Shown: positions 7,368-16,397 of the stretch, piece after piece
Layout of the letters: each line of letters starts with the position of its first letter
Numbering within the stretch: the stretch's first letter is position 1
The notes under the pieces: model-generated
Told to the model about the DNA's origin: nothing
Database searches by the model: none
What the model saw: only the letters and a program-made list of their open reading frames with translations
Made by a program: the position numbers and the translations under genes
Source: CATQHP01 sp965214915
GTDB taxonomy: Bacteria; Acidobacteriota; Terriglobia; Bryobacterales; UBA6623
Reading direction: 5' to 3'
DNA length: 64,000 nt
Assembly (NCBI GenBank): GCA_965214915.1
Contig: CBDCCP010000003.1
Span: 248,001-312,000, forward strand

Positions 7368-10115
7368 ATGCAACTTCGGTTCCGGTTTTGCAGTCCGGTT
7401 TTGCCGGCTTTCTTGATCGCCTGCGTCGCGGTCGGTTCGGCGCCGCCCGGTTTTGCGCAACCGGCGCCCGCTCTCGATCGAGTCCTGACGCTGGCCGCGG
7501 CCCGCAGCGGGGCCCGCGCGCTCGCGGTCGATCGAGGCGCCCCCGGCCTGTGGCAGCGCCTGCTACGGCTGCAAACGACGGCAAGCGTGCTCTACACCGC
7601 CGCCCACCCGGATGACGAGCAAGGGGGCGCCCTGACCTACCTCAGCCGCGGGCAAGGCGTGCGCGCCGCGTTGCTGACCCTCAACCGGGGGGAAGGAGGC
7701 GCCAACGCCATCGGCTCCGAGCTGTTCGACGGGCTGGGCCTGATTCGCACCGAGGAACTCCTCGTTTCCGACCGCTACTACGGTCTCGACGACCAGTATT
7801 TCACCACCTTGATCGATTACGGCTATTCCAAGAATCTGGAAGAGGCGCTCAGGCAATGGGGCAAGGAGAACGTTCTGCGGGACGTCGTCCGCGTCATTCG
7901 CATCAATCGCCCGCTGGTTCTCGTCTCCCGCTTTTACGGCGGCCCGCGGGACGGCCACGGCAACCATGAGACGGCCGGCGCGCTGACCCGCGAAGCGTTC
8001 GCCTTGGCCGGAGACCCCCATGTGTTTCCCGAGCAGATCGGCGACGAGGGGCTCAGGCCCTGGCAGCCGCTCAAGCTCTATCGCAGCAATCTTCGGTCGC
8101 GGCGCTCCTTCGGCGGCGGCAGCGGGCCGCCCGATGGACGTTGGAACGTCGCCGTCAACTCTGGGGCGTTCAGCCCCTGGCTGGGAGAGAGCTACGAGGA
8201 GTTCTCGGCTCTGGGTCTGAGCTTTCAACGCTCCCAGAACAGCGGGCGCCGGCGCGAGAGGCCGGGCGCTTACCGTCATTTTTTCGAAAGGGTGGAAAGC
8301 CGCGTCGAGGCGCCGGAGAGGGAGTCCGGTTTCTTCGACGGCCTCGATACGTCGATTGCAGGGATATACCGGCTGCTGGGCGAGGAGCCGCCCGAAGGAG
8401 TTTCCGCATTGCTCGCGGAAATCGACAACCGGGTAAAGGACGCCGTTGCGGCCTACAACGTCCGCAACCCCGCGGCGGCCGCGCCCTTCCTGGCGCAGGG
8501 GCTGGGGCTGACCCGCGAGGCGATGCGGCTGTCCGCGGGCCGCGGCGAGGCGCTCTTTCTGCTGGCGATCAAAGAGCGGCAGTTTCAAGACGCCGTCAAT
8601 ACGGCGCTGGGACTCCAATTTCGGGCCGTCGCGGCGCCGCTCGGCGACGGCGCTCCGAGTTCCCCCTTCTCCCAGCCGGCAACCATGGGAGCGGTCGTTC
8701 CCGGCCAAAAATTCCAGGTGGACGTTTCGCTGGCGAACTCCGGCGGCATTCCGATTCGAACCGAACGGATAGCGCTGGAGGGCGCCGAGGATTGGCAGGT
8801 CGAGGGGGACACGCAGGCGGACAAGCCGCTGCGTTCGGGCGCCGCGCTCTCTACTGTATTCACGGTCACGGCGCCTGAGAACGCAACTCCTTCGCGGCGG
8901 TACTTTCACCGCGAATCGATCCAGGAGAGCCGCTACCGGATTCGGCAGCCCGAATACCTGCATTTGGCAGGCCGCGCGCCGGCGCTCGCGGCCGCGGTCG
9001 ACTACGCGCTCGGGGGGCAGTCGGTCAGAGCGAGCGCAACGGTTTACCGCCGGGAGGCGAACCTCCCTTACGGCTACGAATACCGCGAGCTGAAGGTCGC
9101 GCCGGCGCTGGCGGTCAATGTCTCTCCGGCCAACCTGATCGTCCCGCTGGGGTCGTCGCGGAACCGTGTCTCGCTGGCAGTGGAGCTGCTCAACAACCGC
9201 AGCGGAGAAAGCCAAGGCGAGTTGACGCTGGAGTTGCCCGACGATTGGCGCGCTCAGCCCGAGCGGCAGCCCTTCAGCTTTTCCCAGGCCGGCGAGCGCC
9301 GTAACTTCGTTTTCTCGGTCACCGTGCCCCGACTCCGCGCGGAGACATACGACATCCAGGCGGTCGCCCGAGCGGGAGGGCGGGAGTACCGCGAGGGGTA
9401 TCGGGCGATCCGCCACCGCGACTACGACATTCGCTACCTTTACCGCGATGCGCTGACCCGCATCCGGGGCGTCGATGTCAAGATCGCTCCCCGCTTGAAA
9501 GTGGGCTATGTCATGGGCGTGGGAGACGAAGTTCCCAACGGCATCGAGCAGATGGGCGCCCAGGTCGCTCTGCTGAACAGCGACGATTTGGCTACGGGGG
9601 ATTTGGACTCCTACGGCGCTATCGTGATCGGCACGCGGGCCTATGCCGTGCGCCGCGACTTGATCGAATACAACCGGCGGCTGCTCGATTACGCCCGCGG
9701 GGGAGGGAATCTGATCGTTCTCTATCAAACGCAGGAGTTCGTTCCCGGCAAGTGGGCCGCCTTTCCGGCCGATCTCCCGCGTCGTGCCGAAGAGGTTTCG
9801 GAGGAAGATTCGCCGGTCGGAATCCTGGCTCCCGACCATCCGCTCTTCAGGCAGCCCAACCGGATCGCCGCCGCCGATTTCGACGGCTGGGTGGAGCAGC
9901 GCGGCTCCAAGTTTTTTTCAAGTTGGGACGACGCTTACGTACCTTTGATCGAGACTCAGGATCGGGGGCAGGAACCGCAAAAGGGAGGGTGGCTCACCGC
10001 CCCGTACGGCGAGGGCCACTATACTTACTTCGCCTACGCCGTTCATCGCCAGCTTCCCTACAGCGTGCCCGGAGCCTATCGCATCTTCGCCAACCTCCTT
10101 TCGCTGGGCCGCTGA
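7368..10115 (+). CDS. Secreted PIG-L family deacetylase with C-terminal NEW3-like and GATase1-like regions
   Basis: A 915-residue exported protein; signal peptide MQLRFRFCSPVLPAFLIACV and on to GFAQ. The PIG-L/LmbE metal site AHPDDEQGGAL lies near residue 82 and the second half-site GHGNHE near 200. Residues about 430-700 contain beta-rich NEW3-like segments (GQKFQVDVSLANSGG; LAVELLNNRSGESQGELTLELP). The last 200 residues (KVGYVMGVGDEVPNGIEQMG to the end) resemble a class-I-glutamine-amidotransferase/ThuA-like Rossmann fold. PIG-L enzymes are Zn-dependent N-deacetylases of GlcNAc conjugates. The start was chosen at the ATG behind AGGGAGG; the upstream in-frame extension lacks a signal peptide. 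It probably acts on exported or environmental amino sugars. Confidence 0.88.
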   Translation: MQLRFRFCSPVLPAFLIACVAVGSAPPGFAQPAPALDRVLTLAAARSGARALAVDRGAPGLWQRLLRLQTTASVLYTAAHPDDEQGGALTYLSRGQGVRAALLTLNRGEGGANAIGSELFDGLGLIRTEELLVSDRYYGLDDQYFTTLIDYGYSKNLEEALRQWGKENVLRDVVRVIRINRPLVLVSRFYGGPRDGHGNHETAGALTREAFALAGDPHVFPEQIGDEGLRPWQPLKLYRSNLRSRRSFGGGSGPPDGRWNVAVNSGAFSPWLGESYEEFSALGLSFQRSQNSGRRRERPGAYRHFFERVESRVEAPERESGFFDGLDTSIAGIYRLLGEEPPEGVSALLAEIDNRVKDAVAAYNVRNPAAAAPFLAQGLGLTREAMRLSAGRGEALFLLAIKERQFQDAVNTALGLQFRAVAAPLGDGAPSSPFSQPATMGAVVPGQKFQVDVSLANSGGIPIRTERIALEGAEDWQVEGDTQADKPLRSGAALSTVFTVTAPENATPSRRYFHRESIQESRYRIRQPEYLHLAGRAPALAAAVDYALGGQSVRASATVYRREANLPYGYEYRELKVAPALAVNVSPANLIVPLGSSRNRVSLAVELLNNRSGESQGELTLELPDDWRAQPERQPFSFSQAGERRNFVFSVTVPRLRAETYDIQAVARAGGREYREGYRAIRHRDYDIRYLYRDALTRIRGVDVKIAPRLKVGYVMGVGDEVPNGIEQMGAQVALLNSDDLATGDLDSYGAIVIGTRAYAVRRDLIEYNRRLLDYARGGGNLIVLYQTQEFVPGKWAAFPADLPRRAEEVSEEDSPVGILAPDHPLFRQPNRIAAADFDGWVEQRGSKFFSSWDDAYVPLIETQDRGQEPQKGGWLTAPYGEGHYTYFAYAVHRQLPYSVPGAYRIFANLLSLGR

Positions 10116-10179
10116 CCGCCAGGAGGCGGCGGGAACGGCGCGCCGCGGCCGTTTTTTCTTCCACTTTCCACTATCCACT

Positions 10180-10270
10180 GTACGCGGCTGCGACGGTACG
10201 GCAACGAAATTCAACTTTTGTCCAGTCGCAAACCATGTGGCCAATCGTTACAAATCAAGTGGCCGCGTAC
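10180..10270. repeat. Inverted-repeat element in the 10116-10386 intergenic gap
   Basis: GTACGCGGC at 10180-10188 pairs with GCCGCGTAC at 10262-10270 across a 73-base, AT-richer interior. The ends match those of the element at 3030-3077. The remainder of the 270-base gap between the PIG-L stop and the TIGR03437 fragment shows no credible gene. Confidence 0.35.
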
Positions 10271-10386
10271 AAACATGCTACTGTCGAAGTTCTAAAGTTA
10301 ATGAATTCACATCGGCTCCACGTCGTAACCGACGAAGCAACGAACCTTTTTCATGGGCAGTTCGAGAAGGTCAGGGCGCGCGCAAG

Positions 10387-10998
10387 CTGTTTGCGGTGGG
10401 GCCGCAGCGCATCGAGGCGCAGTTGCCGTCCCTGCTGAACCTGGAAGCGCTGGCGGGCGGCGGCGCGGCGACGGCGGCGGTGGTGGTGGAGACGGACGAA
10501 GGCGGCAGCTACGCGCGGCGTTTCGTTACAGCCGCGCAGGCGCCGGGCATCTTTACGGTGGCAGGCGAGGGGCGGGGCCAGGGGGCGGTGCTGTTCTCGG
10601 GTACGGGAGTGTTGGCCGCGCCGGCGGGTTTCCTCGAGGGTGCGGAGAGCCGGCCGGCGCGGGCGGGAGAGGTGCTGGAGATTTACGCCACGGGCTTGGG
10701 GCCGGTGTATCCGCCGGTTGCCGACGGGGAGAACTCGTGCGGGCCTGAAGGCGTCTGCCTGGCGGACGGCTCGAACATGATTCTGCGGCGCACGGCGGAG
10801 CGTCCGCGGGTGAGCATCGGCGGCATGGAGGTCGCAGAGGAGGCTGTGCTGTTTGCGGGCTTGGCGCCGGCTATGGCGGCGGTGAACCTGGTCGTGGTGG
10901 AGGTTCCGGAAGGGATAGAACCGTCCGACGCGGCGGAGGTCACGGTCTCCATCGGCGGCAGAGCGAGCCAACCCGGCGTCACGATTGCCGTGGAGTAA
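10387..10998 (+). pseudogene. Orphan C-terminal fragment of a TIGR03437 (Solibacter-type) protein
   Basis: From LFAVGPQRIEAQLP onward the reading frame encodes the last two thirds of the Solibacter-type C-terminal domain, ending VSIGGRASQPGVTIAVE. It matches, motif for motif, the two halves of the same domain in the giant NHL protein at 58025-64000 (PGIFT, EIYATGLGP, VVVEVP.GIEPSD.AEV). Similarity stops abruptly at 10387; the frame continues upstream to 10237 only as unrelated sequence, without the N-terminal part of the domain, a signal peptide or a plausible start. It is therefore read as the tail of a deleted gene. Confidence 0.7.
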
Positions 10999-11035
10999 CG
11001 GGGCGCCGTCGAATAGCGATTTTCGCCGCGGGCTG

Positions 11036-11791
11036 TCAGCCGTCCCGCCGCATCAGGCTGTAGCTTTGGGCCGTGGGTCCGATGTCGGGCTGCGCGGCCA
11101 TGAAGACGGCCAACTCCGCTACGTCGTCGGGCTGCTTGATCCATTCGCCGTGAGTCAGGAACGGCGTGCCGCGGCCGGATTCACCGGCTCCTTTTTCGAC
11201 ATCCCGAGTCAAGCGCGTGCGCACCGGGCCGGGTACGAGCTCGTTGACGCTGATGTTGAACTCGACCAGTTCCTGCGCCAGAACGCGGGTCAGCATCCAC
11301 ACGCCGGCCTTGGCCACCGCGTAGGAAGAGTTTCCCTTCGCGCCGCGATGCCCCATGCCGGAGCCGGTAAAGAAAATCTTGCCCGCGCCGCGGGCCTTCA
11401 GATAGGGAACGGCCTCGCGCGCGCAATAATAGGCGCCGATCAAGTTCAGCTCGATGGTTGCCCGCCAACCTTCGACCGTGCCCTCGTCGATTCGCGCGCG
11501 CTCGACGCTGCCCCCGGCGTTCAGGAAGGCGATATCGATGCCGCCGTATGTTCGGGCAACGGCGGCGTACATGGCGCGAACGGAGCCGAGAGCGGTGACG
11601 TCCGCGTACACGGCCGCCGCTTCGCCGCCCGCGGCCCGGATCGTCTCGACCGTAGCGTCGATCTCATCTTGCGAGCGGGCGGCGCAGGCAATGCGCGCTC
11701 CCTCCCGTGCATAAGCGCGGGCGATGGCCGCGCCGATGCCGCGTCCCGCTCCGGTGATCAGGGCGACTTTGCCCTTCAGTCGATCGGCCAT
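11036..11791 (-). CDS. Short-chain dehydrogenase/reductase (SDR)
   Basis: A 251-residue classical SDR. The NAD(P)-binding motif TGAGRGIG is at residues 12-19, the NAG-type motif appears as LNAGG near 88, and the catalytic SYAVAK (YxxxK) lies near 155. Start taken at ATG 11791 (MADRLKGKVALITGAG), because the longer in-frame extension lies over the upstream UvrC-like gene in another frame. It follows that gene by 31 bases on the same strand. Substrate unknown; SDRs reduce or oxidise sugars, acyl chains, steroids and others. Confidence 0.9.
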   Translation of the reverse strand: MADRLKGKVALITGAGRGIGAAIARAYAREGARIACAARSQDEIDATVETIRAAGGEAAAVYADVTALGSVRAMYAAVARTYGGIDIAFLNAGGSVERARIDEGTVEGWRATIELNLIGAYYCAREAVPYLKARGAGKIFFTGSGMGHRGAKGNSSYAVAKAGVWMLTRVLAQELVEFNISVNELVPGPVRTRLTRDVEKGAGESGRGTPFLTHGEWIKQPDDVAELAVFMAAQPDIGPTAQSYSLMRRDG

Positions 11792-11822
11792 AGTTGACAG
11801 GATAACCGCCCGCGCGGCACGT

Positions 11823-12929
11823 TCAACGCTCTCTGCCGGAAGCAACCCGCGAAATCGCGTTGACCAGCTTGCGAAAGGGCATGCGGTCCATAGCCTCGAC
11901 CGGCACGAACTCGCCGCGCCGGAACGAACTGAAGCGCCAGCGCCGGAGGAGCGCCAGATGCTCGGCTTTCTCGGCGGGCTTGGCCTCGACCCAATCGATC
12001 GATTCCAGCAGCGCGCGAACTTTCGCGTCCAGCGAGATCGGCAGGGCCGCATCCGACGCGCAGCGCAGCGGCTTGGGCTCTTGCAGCGTTCCTTTATAGA
12101 GCAGGGTCAGCGCGACTGCCGATTCTTCGGCGGAGCGTTGCACGATGACGCCGTGAAGCTCGTCGATGTCGCGCGCAAGCTCGCCGCTCAGGCGCAGGGC
12201 GTCCTTCACCTTGGCGAGACGTTCGTGTTCCCTGGCCGCGGCCTCGAACTCCATGGCCTCGCCGGCGGCATCGCGGGCCTCTTCGATTTCGCGCAGCAGC
12301 GAAGCGCCGCCGGTATTAAGGAATTGCAGAACACGTCCGACCTCGTGCTGATAGCGTTCGTCGCTGCAGGCGGCTTGACAGGGCCGCAGGCAGAGGTTCA
12401 TTTCTCCGTAGATACAACCGGGGTGATCGGACGCCGGGTCGAGCGCTTCCTCGCAGCGCCGGATGCGGAAGAAGTTGAGAAAGGCGTTCTCGAAGCTCTC
12501 CGCGGCGGCGCGGCTTCGAAACGGTCCGTAAAAAAGAGCGCGGGTTGCAGTCAATCTGGTTGTGACGTAGGTGCGAGGGAAGCGGTTGTTGAGATGGACT
12601 TTCAGGAAGGGCGGCGGGCGCAGCTTCAGAAAACGCCGGTAGTCGTCGGGGCGTCGGCGGCGGGCAATGCGGTAGAGCAGCCAGTCGGATTCGAATTTCG
12701 ACCCGGTCCGTTGGAAATACACTCGGCGCGCGATGTCGCGCAGGTTCAGCCTCTTGGAGCTCGAGCTCGGAGGCGCCAGCAGGCGCGTCAGGCGCTTGCG
12801 GAGGTCGGCGGTGCGGCCGAGATAGGGCTGTCCCTCGCCGAACTCGATCAGGAAAACGCCCGCGGCCTCGGGCGCGGCCAAGAGGTCCGCTTCCGTATCC
12901 CAGCAATCGAGCGTGCGGGCCGGAACCAC
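11823..12929 (-). CDS. UvrC-like GIY-YIG nuclease lacking the C-terminal half
   Basis: A 368-residue protein that looks like the N-terminal half of excinuclease subunit UvrC. A divergent GIY-YIG segment (GVFLIEFGEGQPYLGRT) is at residues 24-40, a four-cysteine cluster (C..17..C..6..C..3..C around CIYGEMNLCLRPC) near 160-185, and a UVR-type coiled coil (REIEEARDAAGEAMEFEAAA) near 213-232. The RNase H-like endonuclease and helix-hairpin-helix domains of full UvrC (about 600 residues) are absent, as in Cho-type proteins. Start is a GTG at 12929. It could make a 3' incision in damaged DNA, or be a degenerate paralogue. Confidence 0.7.
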   Translation of the reverse strand: MVPARTLDCWDTEADLLAAPEAAGVFLIEFGEGQPYLGRTADLRKRLTRLLAPPSSSSKRLNLRDIARRVYFQRTGSKFESDWLLYRIARRRRPDDYRRFLKLRPPPFLKVHLNNRFPRTYVTTRLTATRALFYGPFRSRAAAESFENAFLNFFRIRRCEEALDPASDHPGCIYGEMNLCLRPCQAACSDERYQHEVGRVLQFLNTGGASLLREIEEARDAAGEAMEFEAAAREHERLAKVKDALRLSGELARDIDELHGVIVQRSAEESAVALTLLYKGTLQEPKPLRCASDAALPISLDAKVRALLESIDWVEAKPAEKAEHLALLRRWRFSSFRRGEFVPVEAMDRMPFRKLVNAISRVASGRER

Positions 12930-12949
12930 CGAATCGTTAGAGTATCAGG

Positions 12950-13873
12950 ATGCTTTCCTTGGACGCGGCCGGGTGGGTTGCGGCGCTGGGCGGATTGTAC
13001 GCAGCCTACCGGCGAGCGCCCCGGCGCAGCGCGTTTCCCGTCTGGGGCCGGCTTGCGCTGGGCGCGGCCGCACTCGCTGAAGCGCTGCTGTTGTTGGCAG
13101 CGCCCGGCGCCGCAACGTGTTTCATGCCGGTAATGCTGACGGCATTCGTTGCCGCGGTCGATGCCGCGGTTTACGCCGTGCGCGGGCATTCGCCGCTGAG
13201 AGACCGCAGCGAGGCTTTCGCCTGGATGGCGGTCCTGTCGATTTTCTTGTGGGTCGTCTTTGAAATCTACAACGAAAGACTGGCGGCCTGGCACTACGGC
13301 GGGCTGCCGAACGACATGACGCGCTATTTGGCGCTCGGCTGGTCGTTCGCCATGATCTGGCCGGGGGCGCTGGGCGCGGCCGCGTTCCTTTCCGCGGCGG
13401 TGTTCCGCGGTCCGTCTGACCGCGCGGCCGGCCCGCGTTCCCGCGGCGGCGGGCGATTCGCGATCCCGGCAAGCGGGGCGGGGGTCCTTTGCTTGGCGCT
13501 GCCGCTGCTCGCGCCGCGCCTGGATCTGGGAGAGCATCTATTCGTCCTGGTCGTCTGCGGATGGGCCTTGCTGCTCGATCCGCTCAACGTCAGGGCCGGG
13601 CTGCCCGGCGTTTGGGGCTGCCGGTCGAGGTTGTACGCTCTGCTTGGCGCCGGCCCGCTATGCGGCCTGATTTGGGGTTTCTGGAACGTCCGCGCCGGAG
13701 CGAGAGCGTACTCCACCAGCGCGCGGACGGCGCTATTCGAGTTGCCGCTCGAGGCGTTCCTGTCGATGGCTCTGTTCGGGCCGGCGGCGTTCGCGATGTA
13801 CGTTTTCGCAGCGAATCGACTGAAGCTCCCGTTTTTCGACCCGCTGGAAGACCCCGCCGCCGCGGACTCTTAG
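12950..13873 (+). CDS. Polytopic membrane protein of unknown function
   Basis: A 307-residue protein with about seven to eight hydrophobic segments (for example LALGAAALAEALLLLAA, AWMAVLSIFLWVVFEIY, LFVLVVCGWALLLDPLN, AFLSMALFGPAAFAMYVF). I do not recognise the family. Conserved-looking polar patches include EIYNERLAAWHYGGLPND. It is transcribed divergently from the UvrC-like gene with only 20 bases between them. Its stop codon TAG (13871-13873) is the first three bases of the 38-bp direct repeat. Confidence 0.7.
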   Translation: MLSLDAAGWVAALGGLYAAYRRAPRRSAFPVWGRLALGAAALAEALLLLAAPGAATCFMPVMLTAFVAAVDAAVYAVRGHSPLRDRSEAFAWMAVLSIFLWVVFEIYNERLAAWHYGGLPNDMTRYLALGWSFAMIWPGALGAAAFLSAAVFRGPSDRAAGPRSRGGGRFAIPASGAGVLCLALPLLAPRLDLGEHLFVLVVCGWALLLDPLNVRAGLPGVWGCRSRLYALLGAGPLCGLIWGFWNVRAGARAYSTSARTALFELPLEAFLSMALFGPAAFAMYVFAANRLKLPFFDPLEDPAAADS

Positions 13874-13908
13874 CGGTACTCGATCAACCCGCCGTCGGTG
13901 ACGGCGTC
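13871..13908. repeat. 38-bp direct repeat, left copy (partner 23070-23107)
   Basis: These 38 bases are identical and in the same orientation as 23070-23107, where they are the last 12 codons and stop of the HlyD-like gene (DAVTDGGLIEYR). Here they also carry, on the minus strand, the same 12 codons and a stop, but without the rest of the gene. Identity ends sharply on both sides. The pair brackets a 9.2-kb segment. Confidence 0.9.
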
Positions 13909-14404
13909 AGCGTTTGGATTTTCGGGGGCGGACACGAGTAGCGCTGTCTTTCGGCGGTTCCGGCTCAGTCGCTGAACGTCCATCGGCAAACGCGGCGATG
14001 ACAAATGCGCCGACAACACATAGCGCTCCGACCGGGACGAGGTAAATACCCACGCCCGGGTCCGCGCCATACAAACCAAACCCGCCTAGAAAGAAGCCCG
14101 CGGGCAGCAGGACCGTACCCGATGAAAGCAAGCGCGAGACTTGCAGAAGCCGAGCAAGTTTGCCTCCCAGCGCCGCAACCGCCACGCCGAAAACGATGTT
14201 GATCACGGCAAGCAGCGCGCCGTGAGCGTGGCCAAGAGTAAACAAGAGCCGGCGGGTCGCGTACGCCTCTTCCAAGTACCAACCGGTCTTGAGACCGTGA
14301 AAGCTCTCAAGGGCGATACCTGCAATGGCGAAAATAGCAAGCATCAGCCAGCCGAAGCGCACGTGCTTTCGCGCAAGGAGCGTGATTTGTTGGCGCATCG
14401 TCAA
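13907..14404 (-). CDS. Small membrane protein downstream of the octaheme cytochrome
   Basis: A 165-residue protein with four hydrophobic segments (GWLMLAIFAIAGIALESF, LFTLGHAHGALLAVINIVFG, AGFFLGGFGLYG, LVPVGALCVVGAFVIAAF) and a basic tail rich in K and R. The motif LGHAHG in the second segment could bind heme or metal, which is a guess. It begins 16 bases after the cytochrome stop, so the two form an operon and probably a membrane electron-transfer unit. Its stop codon touches the inner edge of the left 38-bp repeat. I do not recognise the family. Confidence 0.75.
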   Translation of the reverse strand: MTMRQQITLLARKHVRFGWLMLAIFAIAGIALESFHGLKTGWYLEEAYATRRLLFTLGHAHGALLAVINIVFGVAVAALGGKLARLLQVSRLLSSGTVLLPAGFFLGGFGLYGADPGVGIYLVPVGALCVVGAFVIAAFADGRSATEPEPPKDSATRVRPRKSKR

Positions 14405-14420
14405 CAGCGACCGATCTTAC

Positions 14421-16382
14421 CTATTCAACCAAGTGCATCGGTCTGTCGTCTCTGGAATCGAGCAGCGCGCGGATTAGCTCCGTGTTTGGAGCGCCGCCAA
14501 TTGTAAAAAATCGTGGCGGAAGCTCGCCGGCCCCGGGGCTCCACGATTCAACGATCTGTGCCGCCGCCGCTCGCCTGCTATCGGGCGGAGCTAAGAAATC
14601 GTAGGTCAGGGGCGCACCGGTCCGCAGCGTCCGCATCGACCGCGCGGCGATGAACCGCACGGCATCGTAAGGGTCGTCCAGCAAGGGCGCAAGCAAGGGC
14701 GCCTGCCAGCCCGACCCCGACGCTTCTTGAGCGGGCGCCCATCCGAAGTGCCAAGCCGCAAGAGCACGCAGCCCGGCGTCGCCCTGCAGCAGCCAAACCG
14801 GCGCGGCGGGTAGATTACTCTGCTGACCATCGAACGGCGGGGATTCGGCGCCATACCAATCGTCGAGATGGCTCGCAGTCCAGTCGAGGGAGCGGTCGAG
14901 GTGGCAAAGGTTACAGGCGTTTGGCCGACCGGTGGCGACGTTGTTTTCGACGGACGGGCTCGAAACACGGTGGCTCCGAGACGCCTTGAGCAGTCCATAG
15001 CTCGTGTAGGGCAAGTGGCAGTTCTGGCAGCGGCTGCCTTCCGACGACGCCTCGTGGCGTGTGTGGGCGGTAAGGTTCGTCGCGAACTCTTCGTGGCACT
15101 GCAGGCAGGCCGCGTCGCCGCGCATGCCCGCCTTGAGGCGATCGTCCGGTTCGCTGTCATGAATCGAATGGCAAGACAAGCAGGAAAACTCTTCCCCCTG
15201 AAAACAGGGCGACTCGATGAGCCCGTTGTACTCGCGGCCGACAACCCGCATCTCGCCGTCTGCCCAGAACCATTCGTCGAGCAAGCCTGGACGATCGCGC
15301 ACAAACCGGTCCATCAGCGGTGACTGCGCAAGGGTCTCGGGTTGCACCACGTAGGTCGTCTCAGCGAGATCTTCTCCCGGTCGGTAAGGCAGGCCGTTCA
15401 CAAACGACGACGCCCAGTCTTCGCCGTTGTACTGGGTATTGAGCGAATGGCACTGTCCGCAGACTTCCCCCGCGCGAACGGCGTCGAGTCTGAGCGGCTG
15501 AGTCACGCTGTCGTCCGGCTTGCCGCTGAGATAGTGGCCGTAACGCTTGAGCGGGTTGCGGTTCTGTACGGCGTGTTCGGTCGCAGGGCCGTGGCAGGCT
15601 TCGCAGGCAATGCCCGCCTCGGCAAGCTGCGTCTCGGGAGCCCCTTGGCCGCCGGGCTCATAAAGCGGGCGGCCTCCTGTGGAGTGGCAGGGTAGGCAGT
15701 CGCGGTTCCAAACCTTGCGCGGTTCCAGCAGGTTCGGCGGCGTCAGGAACACCGACACCCGCGGCGCCCAGCGTTTCTCCGCAATCAAATAGGCAAACGG
15801 CAACATGTAGAGTTCGCGGCCATTCCCGGAGGGATACCAATAAAGCTGATAATGGTGCGATCCGGTGGACATCACGATCGGCCGACTCACTCGCGGAATC
15901 GTGCCCGCGAACTGCCGGGCCTGCGCCACGTCCCCCGCCTCGGCCAGCGCCAGAGCCCGATCGACCATGTCCGGGTCGGACAACTCAACTCCGTAGGCAT
16001 CGCCCGAGCGAAACAGCCGGTAGGGGCGCCCGTCGAAGTAGAGTGTGATGTCCTCGAAATCCGCCGGCATGGTGCTGGGCGTGACCACCTGAGTCATGGT
16101 GCGGTGAAAGCCCTCACTCCAGGAACCGTGTTCGCGCGGGTGGCACGGTAGGCAAGCGTCGGACGAAGCATACTCCGTTGGGGATGGCTCGGCTGCGTCT
16201 CGAAGCTCCACGGGCCTGGTCGGTAACGGTCCCGCCTCAGGCCTCTCCCAGTAAGTCAAGCCGGCCACTGCGGCGCCGGCGAGCGCTATGGATAACGCAA
16301 CCGAGGCGTGTCCGGGAGCCAAGACGTTTGTCAAAACAATCGCCAGTCCGCACGCCGCAAGACTAAGCAAGATTTCGATCAC
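14421..16382 (-). CDS. Membrane-anchored octaheme cytochrome c with C-terminal HEAT-like region
   Basis: A 653-residue protein with two N-terminal hydrophobic segments (residues 1-45) and eight CxxCH heme-binding motifs: CLPCH (77), CLPCH, CEACH, CGQCH, CLSCH, CLQCH, CQNCH and CNLCH, all before about residue 515. The last 130 residues (LRALAAWHFGWAP, DDPYDAVRFIAARSMRTL) look like HEAT-type helices. It belongs to the broad periplasmic multiheme group that moves electrons to nitrogen or sulfur oxyanions or to partner complexes; no specific enzyme can be named. The start is a GTG at 16382 with TATAAT only 9 bases upstream. Confidence 0.88.
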   Translation of the reverse strand: MIEILLSLAACGLAIVLTNVLAPGHASVALSIALAGAAVAGLTYWERPEAGPLPTRPVELRDAAEPSPTEYASSDACLPCHPREHGSWSEGFHRTMTQVVTPSTMPADFEDITLYFDGRPYRLFRSGDAYGVELSDPDMVDRALALAEAGDVAQARQFAGTIPRVSRPIVMSTGSHHYQLYWYPSGNGRELYMLPFAYLIAEKRWAPRVSVFLTPPNLLEPRKVWNRDCLPCHSTGGRPLYEPGGQGAPETQLAEAGIACEACHGPATEHAVQNRNPLKRYGHYLSGKPDDSVTQPLRLDAVRAGEVCGQCHSLNTQYNGEDWASSFVNGLPYRPGEDLAETTYVVQPETLAQSPLMDRFVRDRPGLLDEWFWADGEMRVVGREYNGLIESPCFQGEEFSCLSCHSIHDSEPDDRLKAGMRGDAACLQCHEEFATNLTAHTRHEASSEGSRCQNCHLPYTSYGLLKASRSHRVSSPSVENNVATGRPNACNLCHLDRSLDWTASHLDDWYGAESPPFDGQQSNLPAAPVWLLQGDAGLRALAAWHFGWAPAQEASGSGWQAPLLAPLLDDPYDAVRFIAARSMRTLRTGAPLTYDFLAPPDSRRAAAAQIVESWSPGAGELPPRFFTIGGAPNTELIRALLDSRDDRPMHLVE

Positions 16383-16391
16383 TCAGACTGA

Positions 16392-16397
16392 ATTATA
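16392..16397 (-). promoter_or_regulatory. -10 element of the cytochrome operon, probably leaderless transcript
   Basis: On the minus strand TATAAT occupies 16397-16392, nine bases before the GTG start at 16382. A start point 6-8 bases downstream of the -10 would put the mRNA 5' end at or next to the start codon. No convincing -35 is seen. Confidence 0.4.

Noticed and set aside
7563..9839. 758-residue open frame opposite the PIG-L gene
   Set aside because: Antisense shadow in GC-rich coding DNA; the plus-strand protein has a signal peptide and catalytic motifs.
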